A DNA stretch of 42,893 bases from Myxococcota bacterium (GCA_963169045.1 CAUJDF010000101.1:1-42893), one strand, 5' to 3'; shown: positions 7,955 through 17,503, counted from the first letter of the stretch. The notes: generated from the letters alone by a model not told the origin. Translations and numbers: made by a program.

Positions 7955-9175
7955 ATGGTCCTCGCCCTCGCCCTCTCGGTCCTGATCGGTCTGTCGCTCG
8001 GCCTGCTCGGTGGCGGCGGCTCGATCTTGACCGTCCCCATCCTGGTCTACGCGGTCGGCCTCGGCCCGAAGGTCGCGATCGCCACGTCGCTGCTGGTGGT
8101 CGGCGTGACGAGCGCAGCCGCCGCCGTGACCCACGCCCGCGCCGGCCGCGTGCGTTGGAAGCACGCCGGTCTGTTCGGCGCCGCCGGCATGGTCGGCGCC
8201 TACGCCGCGGGCCGCGTCGCGCACCTCGTCCCGGCCACGGCGCTGCTCATCGGCTTCTCGCTGATGATGGTCGCCACGGCGATCGCCATGTTGCGCGGCC
8301 GCAGGGTGCCGGCGGACGCGGCCCCGCAATCGCTGCGCGTGGGCAAGGTCCTGCTCGAGGGGACGGTCGTGGGCGCGGTGACCGGGCTCGTCGGCGCCGG
8401 CGGCGGCTTCCTCGTAGTGCCCGCGCTCGTTCTGCTCGGCGGCCTGCCGATGGCCACGGCGGTCGGCACCTCGCTGGTCGTCATCTCGATGAAGTCGTTC
8501 GCCGGGTTCGCCGGTTATCTGGGCCACGTCGACATCGACTGGGCGCTGTCGGGCATGGTGTCGGCCGCGGCCGTCACCGGCTCGCTCGTCGGCGGCCGCC
8601 TCGCCGGCAAGGTGAACCAGGACACGCTGCGGCAGGCGTTCGCGTGGTTCGTGGTGCTGATGGGCCTGTTCATGATCGGCCGCCAGCTGCCCGTGGACTG
8701 GACGTCCTCGGCGGTCTGGCAGGGCATCTTCGTGGACCGCTGGCCCTGGTACGCGGGCGGCGCGGCCATCGCCGCCGTCGTCCTGCTCATGCTCTGGTTC
8801 GACAACAAGCTGCTCGGTGTGTCCACGGGCTGCGCGGAGCTCTGCCGGCTCGGCAGCGACGCGAGCGCGCGGCGCTCGTGGCGGCCGCAGTTCCTGGTCG
8901 GCATCGTCTTCGGCGGCCTCGCCTCGACGCTGCTCGGCGGCTTTCATCCGACGCTGTCCCTCGGCGCCTTCGACACGCTCTTCTCCGCGGCGCCGATCGT
9001 GAAGATCCCGGTGCTGCTCGGCGCCGGCGCGCTCATCGGCTACGGCGCCCGCCTCGCCGGCGGCTGCACCTCGGGCCACAGCATCGTCGGGACCGCCCAA
9101 CTCGCCCCTGCGAGCCTGATCGCCACCGCGGCGTTCCTCGTCGGCGGCTTCGCCACCACCTGGGTGATGCCATGA
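7955..9175 (+). CDS. TauE/SafE permease fused to a YeeE/YedE half-permease
   Basis: A 406-residue membrane protein. Residues 1 to about 250 are a TauE/SafE (TSUP) sulfur-compound permease: an N-terminal [17 protein letters not shown] motif and its repeat [20 protein letters not shown] near the middle. Residues about 262-406 are a YeeE/YedE domain: [14 protein letters not shown], then [14 protein letters not shown] with the family Cys at 371. In characterised YeeE/TsuA proteins the equivalent conserved Cys residues carry thiosulfate across the membrane. The fusion of two unrelated sulfur transport folds in one chain is unusual. An AGGAGT sequence precedes the ATG. The gene opens a five-gene coupled operon ending in a persulfide dioxygenase, so the substrate is likely thiosulfate, sulfite or sulfane sulfur. 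Its stop overlaps the next start (ATGA). Confidence 0.85.
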   Translation: MVLALALSVLIGLSLGLLGGGGSILTVPILVYAVGLGPKVAIATSLLVVGVTSAAAAVTHARAGRVRWKHAGLFGAAGMVGAYAAGRVAHLVPATALLIGFSLMMVATAIAMLRGRRVPADAAPQSLRVGKVLLEGTVVGAVTGLVGAGGGFLVVPALVLLGGLPMATAVGTSLVVISMKSFAGFAGYLGHVDIDWALSGMVSAAAVTGSLVGGRLAGKVNQDTLRQAFAWFVVLMGLFMIGRQLPVDWTSSAVWQGIFVDRWPWYAGGAAIAAVVLLMLWFDNKLLGVSTGCAELCRLGSDASARRSWRPQFLVGIVFGGLASTLLGGFHPTLSLGAFDTLFSAAPIVKIPVLLGAGALIGYGARLAGGCTSGHSIVGTAQLAPASLIATAAFLVGGFATTWVMP

Positions 9176-9594
9176 ACGCGCGCACCATCGCCTTCGGCAT
9201 GGTCTTCGGCTTCGTGCTCTCTCGCGCGGGCGCGACGGACTACGATGCCATCGCCGGCATGTTCCGTCTGACGGACCTGCATCTGTTCGGTGTGATCGGG
9301 GTGGCGGTGACTGTCTCCGCCCTGGGCTTCGCGCTGCTGCGCCGGCGCGGGACGGCCCGCGACGGACGCCCGCTGGCGCTCGAGCGCAAGCCCATGAAGC
9401 GCGGGCTGGTGGTCGGCGGCCTGCTCTTCGGCGCCGGCTGGGCGATCGCCGGCGCCTGCCCCGGCACGGCCCTCGCGCAGATCGGCGAGGGGCGCTTCGC
9501 CGGGATCGTCACCTTCGCCGGCATCGTGCTCGGCGCCTGGCTGCAGGGCCGGCGCGCCGTGAGCGTCGCGCCCGCGACGACCGTCCGCACCTGA
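9172..9594 (+). CDS. YeeE/YedE-type C-terminal half-permease (DUF6691-like)
   Basis: A 140-residue protein with about four hydrophobic segments. It carries [28 protein letters not shown], the second-half signature (G-x-CPG-T/P-A) of YeeE/YedE sulfur transporters. Together with the YeeE part of the preceding fusion protein (which carries the GGCTSGH half) it would make one complete transporter. The start overlaps the previous stop by 4 bp (ATGA). The N-terminal region ([27 protein letters not shown]) is typical of the family. The transported species is inferred, not shown. Confidence 0.8.
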   Translation: MNARTIAFGMVFGFVLSRAGATDYDAIAGMFRLTDLHLFGVIGVAVTVSALGFALLRRRGTARDGRPLALERKPMKRGLVVGGLLFGAGWAIAGACPGTALAQIGEGRFAGIVTFAGIVLGAWLQGRRAVSVAPATTVRT

Positions 9595-9638
9595 CCCTGC
9601 ACGGGCGCGAGTCCCTGACCGCGACTCTGGAGGATGTG

Positions 9639-10073
9639 ATGGATTGGCTGTTCTCGATCGCCGGCGGCGTGCTGATCGGCGCTGCGTCGGCCCTGCTGCT
9701 GCTCTTCAACGGGCGTATCGCCGGCATCAGCGGCATCGTCGGCGGCGTGCTGTCGCCGGCCCGCGGCGAGGTGCTCTGGCGGGCGATGTTCGTCGCCGGC
9801 CTCGTCGGCGCCGGTGTGCTCTTCCTACAGGTCGCGCCCGAGGCCTTGCCGACGGCGCGCGAGGACTTCGGCGGCCGCTCCCTGGCGATGCTGGTCGCCG
9901 CGGGCCTGATGGTCGGCTTCGGGACGCGGCTCGGGAGCGGCTGCACGAGCGGCCACGGCGTCTGCGGCATCGGCCGTCTGTCGCCGCGGTCGCTCGTGGC
10001 CACCGGCTCCTTCATGCTGACCGGCTTGCTGTCGGTGCTGGTCGCCCGGCTCGTGATGGGAGGTGCGGCTTGA
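9639..10073 (+). CDS. YeeE/YedE-type N-terminal half-permease (PmpA-like)
   Basis: A 144-residue membrane protein. The ATG at 9639 is preferred over the GTG at 9636 because GGAGG at 9629-9633 has proper spacing to it. It carries [25 protein letters not shown], the thiosulfate/sulfane-sulfur transporter signature, at about residues 88-112. The protein is the N-terminal half of a split YeeE/YedE permease. The adjacent gene encodes the other half and overlaps it (TTGA at 10070-10073). Similar split pairs (PmpA/PmpB) occur beside BigR/Blh sulfide-detoxification genes in other proteobacteria. Confidence 0.82.
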   Translation: MDWLFSIAGGVLIGAASALLLLFNGRIAGISGIVGGVLSPARGEVLWRAMFVAGLVGAGVLFLQVAPEALPTAREDFGGRSLAMLVAAGLMVGFGTRLGSGCTSGHGVCGIGRLSPRSLVATGSFMLTGLLSVLVARLVMGGAA

Positions 10074-10534
10074 GGCATCTGCTCTCGGCGTTGCTCGTCG
10101 GGCTGCTGTTCGGCGCAGGCCTGGCGCTGGGGGGCATGACGCTGCCCGAGAAGATCGTCGGCTTCCTCGACGTGACGGGCGACTGGGATCCGTCGCTGCT
10201 CTTCGTGATGGGTGGGGCCGTGCTGTCGTACGCGGCGCTCTATCGGCGGATCGCCCGACGCGAGGGACCCTTGTTCGGTGCGAGCTTCCAGGTGCCCACG
10301 AACCGCCGGATCGACCGGCGGCTGGTGGTCGGATCACTGCTGTTCGGGGCCGGATGGGGTCTCGGCGGCCTCTGCCCGGGGCCAGCGCTCACGTCGCTCG
10401 CCACCGGCGCCACCGAGGTCGTGACCTTCGTCGCGGCGATGCTCGGCGGCATGTTCCTTTTCCGCGTCTACGAGGGCGCGCTGGCTCGCCGCCGGGCGGC
10501 GCAGCTCCACGGCTGGGAGGTGAAGCAGTCATGA
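10070..10534 (+). CDS. YeeE/YedE-type C-terminal half-permease (PmpB-like), TTG start
   Basis: A 154-residue membrane protein. The frame opens inside the previous gene. The start most consistent with coupling is a TTG at 10070 that overlaps the previous stop (TTGA), with GGGAGG at 10059-10064 upstream. The translated start [24 protein letters not shown] fits the family N-terminus. A later [18 protein letters not shown] motif is the C-terminal half signature of YeeE/YedE. It is the partner of the preceding half-permease, so this operon has two complete YeeE-type units plus the TauE/SafE domain. It overlaps the dioxygenase start by 4 bp. Confidence 0.8.
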   Translation: MRHLLSALLVGLLFGAGLALGGMTLPEKIVGFLDVTGDWDPSLLFVMGGAVLSYAALYRRIARREGPLFGASFQVPTNRRIDRRLVVGSLLFGAGWGLGGLCPGPALTSLATGATEVVTFVAAMLGGMFLFRVYEGALARRRAAQLHGWEVKQS

Positions 10535-11406
10535 ACATCGAGACCTTCTTCGACGAGCGCACCTGGACGATGACCTACGTCGTCTACGACGCGCAGACCC
10601 GCGACGCGGTGGTGGTCGACCCGGTGCTCGACTATGAACCTTGGTCCGGCCGGACGTGGAGCGAGTCGGTCGACCGCGTGCTGGCGTTCTTGCGGGGCAA
10701 GGAGCTGACGCTCCACTACATCCTCGAGACGCACGCGCACGCAGACCATCTGTCGGGCTCGCAGATGATCAAGCAGGCGTACCCCGACGCGCAGGTCGCC
10801 ATCGGCGAGCGCATCACCACGGTGCAGAAGACGTTCAAGCACATCTTCGACCTGCCCGACGAGTTCGCCACCGACGGCCGCCAGTTCGACCGTCTGTGGA
10901 AGGAGGGCGAGACCGTCGGCGCCGGCAGCCTGCAGTTCGAGGTGCTGTTCACCCCGGGACACACCCCCGCCTGCGCGACCTACCGGTTCGGCGACGTCGT
11001 CTTCACCGGGGACGCGCTGTTCATGCCCGACATGGGCACGGGCCGCTGCGACTTCCCGGCGGGCAGCGCCGACGACCTGTACACCTCGGTCCACGACAGG
11101 CTGTACGCGCTGCCGGACGACACACGCGTCTTGGTCGGTCACGACTACATGCCGGGCGGGCGCCCGCTCGCGTGGGAGACCACGATCGGCGACTCGAAGC
11201 GCGCCAACGTGCAGCTGCGGGCCGAGACCGCGCGCGAGGACTTCGTGAAGTTCCGCACCGCGCGCGACGCCTCGCTCGACGCGCCGAAGCTGCTGTTCCA
11301 GAGCGTGCAGGTGAACGTCGACGCGGGCCACCTGCCGGCGCCGCACGCCAACGGCATCCGCTACCTCAAGATCCCGCTGAACGTCTTCCGCCCCCAGGGC
11401 AAATGA
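10531..11406 (+). CDS. persulfide dioxygenase, ETHE1/Blh-like metallo-beta-lactamase fold
   Basis: A 291-residue metallo-beta-lactamase-fold enzyme. It is most like the ETHE1/Blh group, which oxidises glutathione persulfide to sulfite with a mononuclear iron. The motif THAHADH places H68, H70, D72 and H73. Further ligands are H144 ([11 protein letters not shown]), D161 (FTGDALF) and H204 ([10 protein letters not shown]). The [17 protein letters not shown] stretch after D161 is typical of persulfide dioxygenases rather than glyoxalase II. There is no fused rhodanese domain. Three overlapping permease genes precede it, so the operon links import or export of sulfane sulfur or sulfite to persulfide oxidation. 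The protein is cytoplasmic (no signal). No sulfide:quinone reductase or BigR-type repressor is in the window. Confidence 0.88.
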   Translation: MNIETFFDERTWTMTYVVYDAQTRDAVVVDPVLDYEPWSGRTWSESVDRVLAFLRGKELTLHYILETHAHADHLSGSQMIKQAYPDAQVAIGERITTVQKTFKHIFDLPDEFATDGRQFDRLWKEGETVGAGSLQFEVLFTPGHTPACATYRFGDVVFTGDALFMPDMGTGRCDFPAGSADDLYTSVHDRLYALPDDTRVLVGHDYMPGGRPLAWETTIGDSKRANVQLRAETAREDFVKFRTARDASLDAPKLLFQSVQVNVDAGHLPAPHANGIRYLKIPLNVFRPQGK

Positions 11407-11514
11407 GGTGCGTCCGGCGGTGGGGGCGCGACGACTTCACGACGGCGCGGCGAAGCGAAACCGCAGGGTGACGCCTCAGACGTTCACGACTCGCGCGCGG
11501 AGGATGTCGCGACG

Positions 11515-14500
11515 ATGAACGGCCCACCCGCCGCGCCTGACTTCCGGCTCCTGTTCGAGGCCTCCCCGGGCTTGTACCTCATCCTCGAGCCGGCGCCGCC
11601 GTATCGCATCGTCGCGGTCACCGAGGCCTACCTGCGCGCGACGATGACCCGGCGCGGAGAGGTGCTCGGCCGCGGTGTGTTCGACGTCTTCCCCGACAAC
11701 CCGGACGACCCCGAGGCCAGCGGTGTCCGCAACCTCGGCGCCTCGATCGAGCGTGCCATCCGCGAGAAGGCGACCGACGCGATGGCGGTGCAGAAGTATG
11801 ACATCCGCCGCCCCGACGGCACCTTCGAGGAGCGCTGGTGGAGCCCGTTCAACACGCCGGTGCTCGGGCCGGACGGCGCCGTCGCCCACATCATCCACCG
11901 CGTCGAGGACGTCACAGACTACATGCGTGTGCAGCGCGCCGGCGCGGAGCAGGCGGCGCGCGCGCGGGAGCTCGAGGCGCGCACCGGGCAGATGGAGGCG
12001 GAGATCTTCCAGCGGGCCTTCGAGATCCAGGAGGTGAACGCGAGGCTGCGGCAGGCCAACGCCGAGGTCACGCGGCTCTACGAGAAGACGCGCGAGCTCG
12101 ACGAGCTGAAGACGCGCTTCTTCGCCTCGGTGAGCCACGAGCTGCGCACGCCGCTGGCGCTCATCCTCGGGCCGACGGAGCGGCTCGCCGCCTCGCCGGC
12201 GACGCCGCCCGCGGCGCGCGCCGATCTCGCGGTGATCGCGCGCAACGCCCGCCTGCTCCTGCGCCACGTCGACGACCTGCTCGAGGTCGCCCGCCTCGAG
12301 GCGGCGCGCATGCGCCCAAGGTACGCACGCGCCGACGTGGCGCGCCTCGTGCGCTTCGTGGCGGGGCACTTCGAGATCCTCGCGCGCGAGAAGCGCATGA
12401 GCTTCGCGGTCGAGGCCGCCGGGGCGCTGTCGTCCGAGGTGGACCCCGACCACCTGCGGCACGTCCTGCTGAACCTGCTCTCCAACGCGTTCAAGTTCAC
12501 GCCGGAGGGCGGGCGCGTCCGCGTCACGCTGCGCGCCTCGGGGGACGAGGTCGTCTTCGAGGTGGCCGACAGCGGGCCGGGCGTGCCCGAGTCCCATCGC
12601 GAGGCGGTGTTCGAGCGCTTCCGGCAGCTCGAGGGCGGGGCGACACGGCGCTTCGGCGGCACCGGCCTCGGCCTGGCGATCGCGCGCGACCTCGTCGCGC
12701 TGCACGGCGGGACGATCGCCGTGTCCGACGCGCCCGAGGGCGGCGCCCTGTTCGTCGTCCGGCTGCCGCGGTCCGCGCCGGCGGGCGCCGAGGTGCGGGC
12801 CGAGGGCGCCGAGAGCGCGGGCGCCGAGGAGGCGCGCGGGGTCGTCGAGTCGTTGCGCGCGCTGCCGCCGCCCGCGCCGCCCGAGGGGCCGCGCCATCCC
12901 GACGCGGCGCTCGTGCTCATCGTCGAGGACAACCCGGAGATGAACCGCTTCATCGCCGAGTGCCTCGCCGAAGAACACCGCGTGGCGTGCGCCCACGACG
13001 GCCACGAGGGCCTCGAGAAGGCGCTCGCGCTGCGCCCGGACCTCGTCTTGAGCGACGTGATGATGCCGGGCCTGAGCGGCGACGAGCTCGTGCGCGCGCT
13101 GCGCGGCCACCGTGAGCTCGACGCGGTGCCGATCGTCCTGCTCACGGCCAAGGCCGACGACGACCTGCGCGTGCGCCTGCTGCGCGAGGGCGCACAGGAC
13201 TACGTCACCAAGCCATTCACCGTCGAGGAGCTGCGGGCGCGCGTCGCCGGGCAGATCGCGCGCAAGCGGGGGCTCGACGTTCGCCTGCGCCTCGCCGCCA
13301 TCGTCGAGGGCAGCGAGGACGCGATCATCGCGCGGACGCTCGACGGGACGGTGCTCGACTGGAACCCCGCCGCAGAGCGCATGTACGGCTGGCCGGCCGC
13401 CGAGATCGTCGGGCGCTCGATCGAGGCGATCGTGCCCGAGGACCGCCGGCAGGAGCTCGAGGCGTTGCACCGGCGGCTGCTCGAGGGACAGACGGTGCGC
13501 GGCCTCGAGACGGTGCGGCTGCACCGGGACGGGTCGCGGGTGCCCGTCGCGCTCACGCTGTCGCTGCTCCGCGACGACTCGGGGCGCGTGCTCGGCGTCT
13601 CGGCCCTCCAGCGCGACATCAGCGGGATGCTGGCGGCGCGGGCGGCGCTCGAGGCGGCCCACGCGAGCGAGCGCCGCGCCCGGGCCGAGCTCGAGCGCCT
13701 GGCCGGCGCCGACCGCGCGATCTCCGACGCGGTTGCCGGGCTCGCCGAGGTCGGGCTCGAGACGGCGCTGCGCGCGATCATCCTGCAGGCGCAGCTGCTG
13801 ACCGGCGCGGAGCTGGCGGCGCTCGGTTTCGGCGACGACCCGGAGGTGCCGTTCGAGCGCTGGATCTCGTCGGGCGTCGACGACGAGACCGCGCGCCGGA
13901 TCGGGCGCCTGCCTCGGCCGGTGGGCCTGCTCGGCATCCCGCCGCGCGAGGATCGCGTCGTCCGCCTGGAGGACGTGACGCAACACCCCGCCTTCCGCGG
14001 CCTGCCGCCGCACCACCCGCCGGTGCACAGCCTGCTGGCGAGCCCCATCCGCTACCGCGGGCGCTCGGCGGGCAACATCTACCTCGCCAACAAGCGCGAC
14101 GGACGCGCGTTCGACGACGACGACGAGCGGACGGTCCGCCTGCTCGCGGCGCGCGTCGGCGCGGCCATCGAGACGGCGCGCCTGTACGACCGCGAGAGCC
14201 TGCAGCGCGCCTGGCTGCAGTCGATCTTCGACCAGATGCCCGAGGCGGTCGTGATCTACGACGGGCGGGGGCGCGTCGTACAACAGAACGACGCCGCCGA
14301 GCTCTACGCCCGCGACACGGGGCGCACCGACGCGTTCGGCCAGCCCGTCCGGCACGATTTCCGCGAGGACGGCGAGCCCGTCCCCGCCGAAGCGCTGCCG
14401 GTCTGGCGCGCGTTGTCCCGGGGCGAGACCGTGACCGGCGTCGAGCTCGGACTGGTCACCGCCGACGGCCGCCTCGTGCCGATGCTCGTCAGCGCGACGC

Positions 14501-15243
14501 CGGTGCGCACGCGGGAGGGCCCCGCGGGCGCGATCCTCGTGTTCCACGACATCGCGGCGCTCAAGGAGCTCGAGCGCCTGCGCGAGGAGTGGGCCTCGAT
14601 CGTGGCCCACGACCTGCGGCAGCCGCTCGGGGTGATCGCGCTGAGCGCCGAGGTGCTGGTGGACGAGGACGGGCTCTCGGACGAGGTGCGCGGGATCGCG
14701 TCGCGCATCCGCGACGCCGCGGCCCGGCTGGCGCGCATGATCACCGACCTGCTCGACGCCTCGCGCCTCGAGGCCGAGCGGCTCACGCTCGACCGCCGCT
14801 CCGTCGACTTCGGCGCGCTGATCGACGGCCTCGTCGAGGAGCACCGCGCCACCCGTCCCGAAGTCGAGCTGCGCGTCGACGCCCGCGCGCGCGGCTTCGC
14901 CAGCGTCGATCCCGATCGCGTCGTGCAGGTGATCGGCAACCTGCTGTCGAACGCGGTGAAGTACGGCGAGCCGGGGGCGCCGATCGAGCTTGCGACCGTG
15001 GAGCGAGGCGACGAGATCGAGGTGGCGGTGACGAACCGTGGGCCCGGCATCCCCGCCGACCAGGTGCCGCTGCTGTTCCAGCGCTTCGCGCGCACCCGCG
15101 AGGCGCGGGCGGGGCGCGCGGCCGGCCTGGGCCTCGGCCTGTACATCTGCAAGGGCCTCATCTTGGCGCACGGCGGGCGCGTCCACGTGGAGAGCACGCC
15201 GGGCGAGACGACGCGCTTCTCGTTCACGCTGCCGCGCGGGTGA
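11515..15243 (+). CDS. hybrid sensor kinase with two histidine-kinase cores and internal receiver
   Basis: A 1242-residue soluble kinase; no transmembrane segment. The order is: PAS (about 5-145), coiled coil (about 145-200), HisKA with H208 in SVSHELRTP, HATPase (NLLSNAFKF, DSGPGVP, GTGLGLAIA, to about 425), Asp/Ala/Gly-rich linker, receiver (about 465-585, phosphoacceptor D514 in LSDVMMPG, K566), PAS (about 590-710), GAF (about 735-890), PAS (about 900-1015), second HisKA with H1032 in VAHDLRQPLG, and a second HATPase (NLLSNAVKYG, GLGLGLYICKG) to the end. GGAGG at 11499-11503 sets the ATG. It lies 108 bp after the persulfide dioxygenase, so a link to sulfur sensing is possible but unproven. 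No separate response regulator is adjacent. Confidence 0.9.
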   Translation: MNGPPAAPDFRLLFEASPGLYLILEPAPPYRIVAVTEAYLRATMTRRGEVLGRGVFDVFPDNPDDPEASGVRNLGASIERAIREKATDAMAVQKYDIRRPDGTFEERWWSPFNTPVLGPDGAVAHIIHRVEDVTDYMRVQRAGAEQAARARELEARTGQMEAEIFQRAFEIQEVNARLRQANAEVTRLYEKTRELDELKTRFFASVSHELRTPLALILGPTERLAASPATPPAARADLAVIARNARLLLRHVDDLLEVARLEAARMRPRYARADVARLVRFVAGHFEILAREKRMSFAVEAAGALSSEVDPDHLRHVLLNLLSNAFKFTPEGGRVRVTLRASGDEVVFEVADSGPGVPESHREAVFERFRQLEGGATRRFGGTGLGLAIARDLVALHGGTIAVSDAPEGGALFVVRLPRSAPAGAEVRAEGAESAGAEEARGVVESLRALPPPAPPEGPRHPDAALVLIVEDNPEMNRFIAECLAEEHRVACAHDGHEGLEKALALRPDLVLSDVMMPGLSGDELVRALRGHRELDAVPIVLLTAKADDDLRVRLLREGAQDYVTKPFTVEELRARVAGQIARKRGLDVRLRLAAIVEGSEDAIIARTLDGTVLDWNPAAERMYGWPAAEIVGRSIEAIVPEDRRQELEALHRRLLEGQTVRGLETVRLHRDGSRVPVALTLSLLRDDSGRVLGVSALQRDISGMLAARAALEAAHASERRARAELERLAGADRAISDAVAGLAEVGLETALRAIILQAQLLTGAELAALGFGDDPEVPFERWISSGVDDETARRIGRLPRPVGLLGIPPREDRVVRLEDVTQHPAFRGLPPHHPPVHSLLASPIRYRGRSAGNIYLANKRDGRAFDDDDERTVRLLAARVGAAIETARLYDRESLQRAWLQSIFDQMPEAVVIYDGRGRVVQQNDAAELYARDTGRTDAFGQPVRHDFREDGEPVPAEALPVWRALSRGETVTGVELGLVTADGRLVPMLVSATPVRTREGPAGAILVFHDIAALKELERLREEWASIVAHDLRQPLGVIALSAEVLVDEDGLSDEVRGIASRIRDAAARLARMITDLLDASRLEAERLTLDRRSVDFGALIDGLVEEHRATRPEVELRVDARARGFASVDPDRVVQVIGNLLSNAVKYGEPGAPIELATVERGDEIEVAVTNRGPGIPADQVPLLFQRFARTREARAGRAAGLGLGLYICKGLILAHGGRVHVESTPGETTRFSFTLPRG

Positions 15244-15320
15244 CCGCCGCCGGCCCTGGTCGCCGCCGCCATCGCCGTGTAGGCTCGGCCGCGCGGATGG
15301 ACCCGGTGGGAGACCGAAGA

Positions 15321-15899
15321 ATGAGAATGCTCTCGGTGCTCGTCCTGCTCCTGGCGAGCGTGGGCTCGGCCCTCGCCGGACCCGCCAGCGAGATGGTCAG
15401 GAGCCGGCAGACGGCGCTGCTCGAGCTGCTCCGGCAGAAGGGGCCCGATCTCGACCGCGAGATGAAGGGTCTCTTCGACGAGATGCTCGACTCTCCGGCG
15501 ATGGCCGAGGCATCGCTCGGATCGGCGTGGGCGTCGCGCTCCGACGCCGAGCGCGCCCGGTTCGCCGACCTGCTCGACCGGCTCGTCCGTCAGGCGTATG
15601 CGCGCAACCTCGCGAAGATCCTGAACCACGACGTCGCGTACGTCGGCGAGCAGGCCGCCGGCGCCGCGACGAAGGTCCAGACGCGCGCCGTCCCCAAGGG
15701 CGTCGCCGGCGCCGAGCCGGTCGAGATCACCTTCGTCGTCAGCGAGAAGGGCGGCGCCTGGAAGGTGCAGGACCTCGTGATCGAGGGCGTGAGCCTGGTC
15801 GCGAGCCACCGCAGCCAGTTCACCAAGATCCTGAAGAAGGATGGCTTCCCGGCCCTGGTGGAGAAGATGGAAGCCCGTCTCGCGAAGGGTGGCTTGTAG
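15321..15899 (+). CDS. MlaC/Ttg2D-like periplasmic phospholipid-binding protein
   Basis: A 192-residue exported protein. The ATG at 15321 is chosen for its GTGGGAGA ribosome-binding site and because a signal peptide follows at once (MRMLSVLVLLLASVGSALAG). An in-frame ATG at 15297 is less likely. The mature part has the MlaC pattern: helices with FDEMLDSPAMAEASLG, RARFADLLDRLVRQAYARNLAKI, then a beta region ending GGAWKVQDLVIEGVSLVASHRSQFTKIL. MlaC carries phospholipids between outer- and inner-membrane Mla complexes. No mlaA, mlaD, mlaE or mlaF is in the window, so this is a solitary copy. The NnrS gene follows after 8 bp. Confidence 0.85.
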   Translation: MRMLSVLVLLLASVGSALAGPASEMVRSRQTALLELLRQKGPDLDREMKGLFDEMLDSPAMAEASLGSAWASRSDAERARFADLLDRLVRQAYARNLAKILNHDVAYVGEQAAGAATKVQTRAVPKGVAGAEPVEITFVVSEKGGAWKVQDLVIEGVSLVASHRSQFTKILKKDGFPALVEKMEARLAKGGL

Positions 15900-15907
15900 A
15901 AGCTGGC

Positions 15908-17038
15908 ATGACCGCCCTCTTCGCCCTCGGCTTCCGGCCGTTCTATCTGCTCGCCGCGGCGTTCGCCGTCCTCGCCGTCCCCGTGTGGGCGCTGGTGTTC
16001 GCCGGCGTGCTGCCGCCGCCGCTGCCCGGCTTCTGGTGGCACGCGCACGAGATGCTGTTCGGCTTCGCGGCGGCGGTGATCGTCGGCTTCCTGCTCACCG
16101 CGGGCAAGGCATGGACGGGCCTCGACACGCCGGGCGGCGCCCGCCTGGCGGCGCTCGCGCTGCTCTGGCTGCTCGGCCGCGTCGCGATGGCGCTCGGCGG
16201 GGGCGTCTGGGCGGCGGTCGTCGACACCGCCTTCCTGCCGGTCGCCGCGGCGGTGTTCCTCGCGGTGCTGGTGCGCGCGGGGAGCCGCCGCAACTACTTC
16301 ATCGGCGCGCTGCTGGCCGTCCTGGCGTTGGTCAACCTCGGCTTCCACCTGGCGCGGCTCGGCGTCGTCGCGCTCGACCCGCTCACGCCGCTCCACGTCG
16401 CGCTCGCGCTCGTCGTCCTGCTCGAGACGATCGTCGGCGGCCGTGTCATCCCCCTGTTCACGGCCAACAAGCTGAAGGGCGTCCGGCAGTGGCGCCACAA
16501 GCCGTTCGACTACCTGACCGTGGGGGTGACCGGCGTGGCGCTCCTGCTGTGGGCGACCGGCGCCTGGTTCGCGCCGCTCGCGGTCGTGGCGGCCGCGCTC
16601 CAGCTCGTCCGGGCCGCGGGCTGGAACCCCTGGGCGACGCGCCGCGACCCGCTGCTCTGGGTCCTGCACGTGTCTCACCTCTGGATCCCGATCGGCCTGG
16701 GGCTGCTCGCCGCGAGCGCCTGGGGCGCCCTGCCGCGCTCGGCGGGCGTCCACGCGCTCGCGATCGGCGCCACGGGCGGCCTGATCATCGGCATGGTCAC
16801 GCGCACGGCGCTCGGCCACACGGGCCGGCCGCTCGCCGCGGGCCGCGTCGAGACGGCGGCCTACGTGCTCGTCCAGGTCGCCGCCCTGGCGCGCGTGCTC
16901 ACCGTCGCCTTCGTGCCCGCCGCCGTCCTCGGCGGCGTGCACGCCGCCGCCACCGCCTGGGCCCTCGCGTTCGTGCTCTACCTCTGGCGCTACGCGCCGT
17001 TCCTGACGCGGCCGCGCGCCGACGGCAAGCCCGGCTGA
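15908..17038 (+). CDS. nnrS: NnrS family haem-copper membrane protein
   Basis: A 376-residue protein with about 12 hydrophobic helices. Family motifs are clear: LFALGFRPFYLLAA at the N-terminus, GFWWHAHEMLFGFAAAVIVGFLLTA, GGRVIPLFTAN in the middle, and VTRTALGHTGRPL near residue 300. NnrS proteins are associated with nitric-oxide/nitrite metabolism and relief of nitrosative stress; the exact activity is unsettled. Here it follows an MlaC-like gene by 8 bp and lies downstream of the sulfur operon and hybrid kinase. It is convergent with the MarR gene, their stops being only 2 bp apart. Confidence 0.9.
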   Translation: MTALFALGFRPFYLLAAAFAVLAVPVWALVFAGVLPPPLPGFWWHAHEMLFGFAAAVIVGFLLTAGKAWTGLDTPGGARLAALALLWLLGRVAMALGGGVWAAVVDTAFLPVAAAVFLAVLVRAGSRRNYFIGALLAVLALVNLGFHLARLGVVALDPLTPLHVALALVVLLETIVGGRVIPLFTANKLKGVRQWRHKPFDYLTVGVTGVALLLWATGAWFAPLAVVAAALQLVRAAGWNPWATRRDPLLWVLHVSHLWIPIGLGLLAASAWGALPRSAGVHALAIGATGGLIIGMVTRTALGHTGRPLAAGRVETAAYVLVQVAALARVLTVAFVPAAVLGGVHAAATAWALAFVLYLWRYAPFLTRPRADGKPG

Positions 17039-17040
17039 GA

Positions 17041-17457
17041 CTACGGCGCTTCGGCCATGCCGCGCTCGACCTTCTCGAGCAGCCGCTGAAGCGTCGCCTG
17101 CTCCTCGAGGCTGAGATGGCGGCGCAGCTCGCCGTCGAGCCATGCGAGCCCTGCCGCCATCGCCTCGAGCTCGGGCGCCGCCGCGTCGGTGACGGCGAGG
17201 CGCACGCTGCGGCGGTCGTCCCCTTCGCGTCGCGTCAGCAGGCCGTCCTTCTCGAGGCGCGCCACCATGCGGCTCACCGCGGGCGCGTCGATGATCAGGC
17301 GCTCGGCGAGGCCCACCTGGTTCTCGATGCCCTCGACGGCGACGGCGCGCAGGGCGCGCAGCTGGAAGTACGGCCGCTCGGACGCGCGGGCGAGCCGCCG
17401 GACGAGAAGCCGATGCGATGCGCGACAGAGCGCGCAGATGGAATCACCAATGCTCAT
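17041..17457 (-). CDS. MarR-family transcriptional regulator
   Basis: A 138-residue MarR/winged-helix protein from the ATG at 17457. The frame extends to an ATG at 17511, adding 18 residues. I prefer 17457 because a GGAG site is correctly spaced and the longer start would sit inside the operator. The DNA-binding region reads LAERLIIDAPAVSRMVARLEKDGLLTRREGDDRRSVRLAVT (about 50-95), with the R-x-x-x-x-D-R-R-S wing. A C-x-x-C pair (CALCRASH) near the N-terminus could be redox-active, as in several MarR sensors. It is divergent from a TolC-adaptor-RND pump, the classical arrangement of a repressor with its efflux operon. The inducer is not predictable. Confidence 0.88.
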   Translation of the reverse strand: MSIGDSICALCRASHRLLVRRLARASERPYFQLRALRAVAVEGIENQVGLAERLIIDAPAVSRMVARLEKDGLLTRREGDDRRSVRLAVTDAAAPELEAMAAGLAWLDGELRRHLSLEEQATLQRLLEKVERGMAEAP

Positions 17458-17503
17458 GGGGTGCTCCGCATCATACGCGAAACGCCGCGAGCCACCATCA
17501 TTG

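Noticed and set aside
11476-15186. Very long minus-strand ORF opposite the hybrid kinase
   Set aside because: Arg/Ala/Gly/His-rich translation without any domain; a shadow of high GC at third codon positions. The same applies to the long frames over 18480-23201 and 18947-23398.
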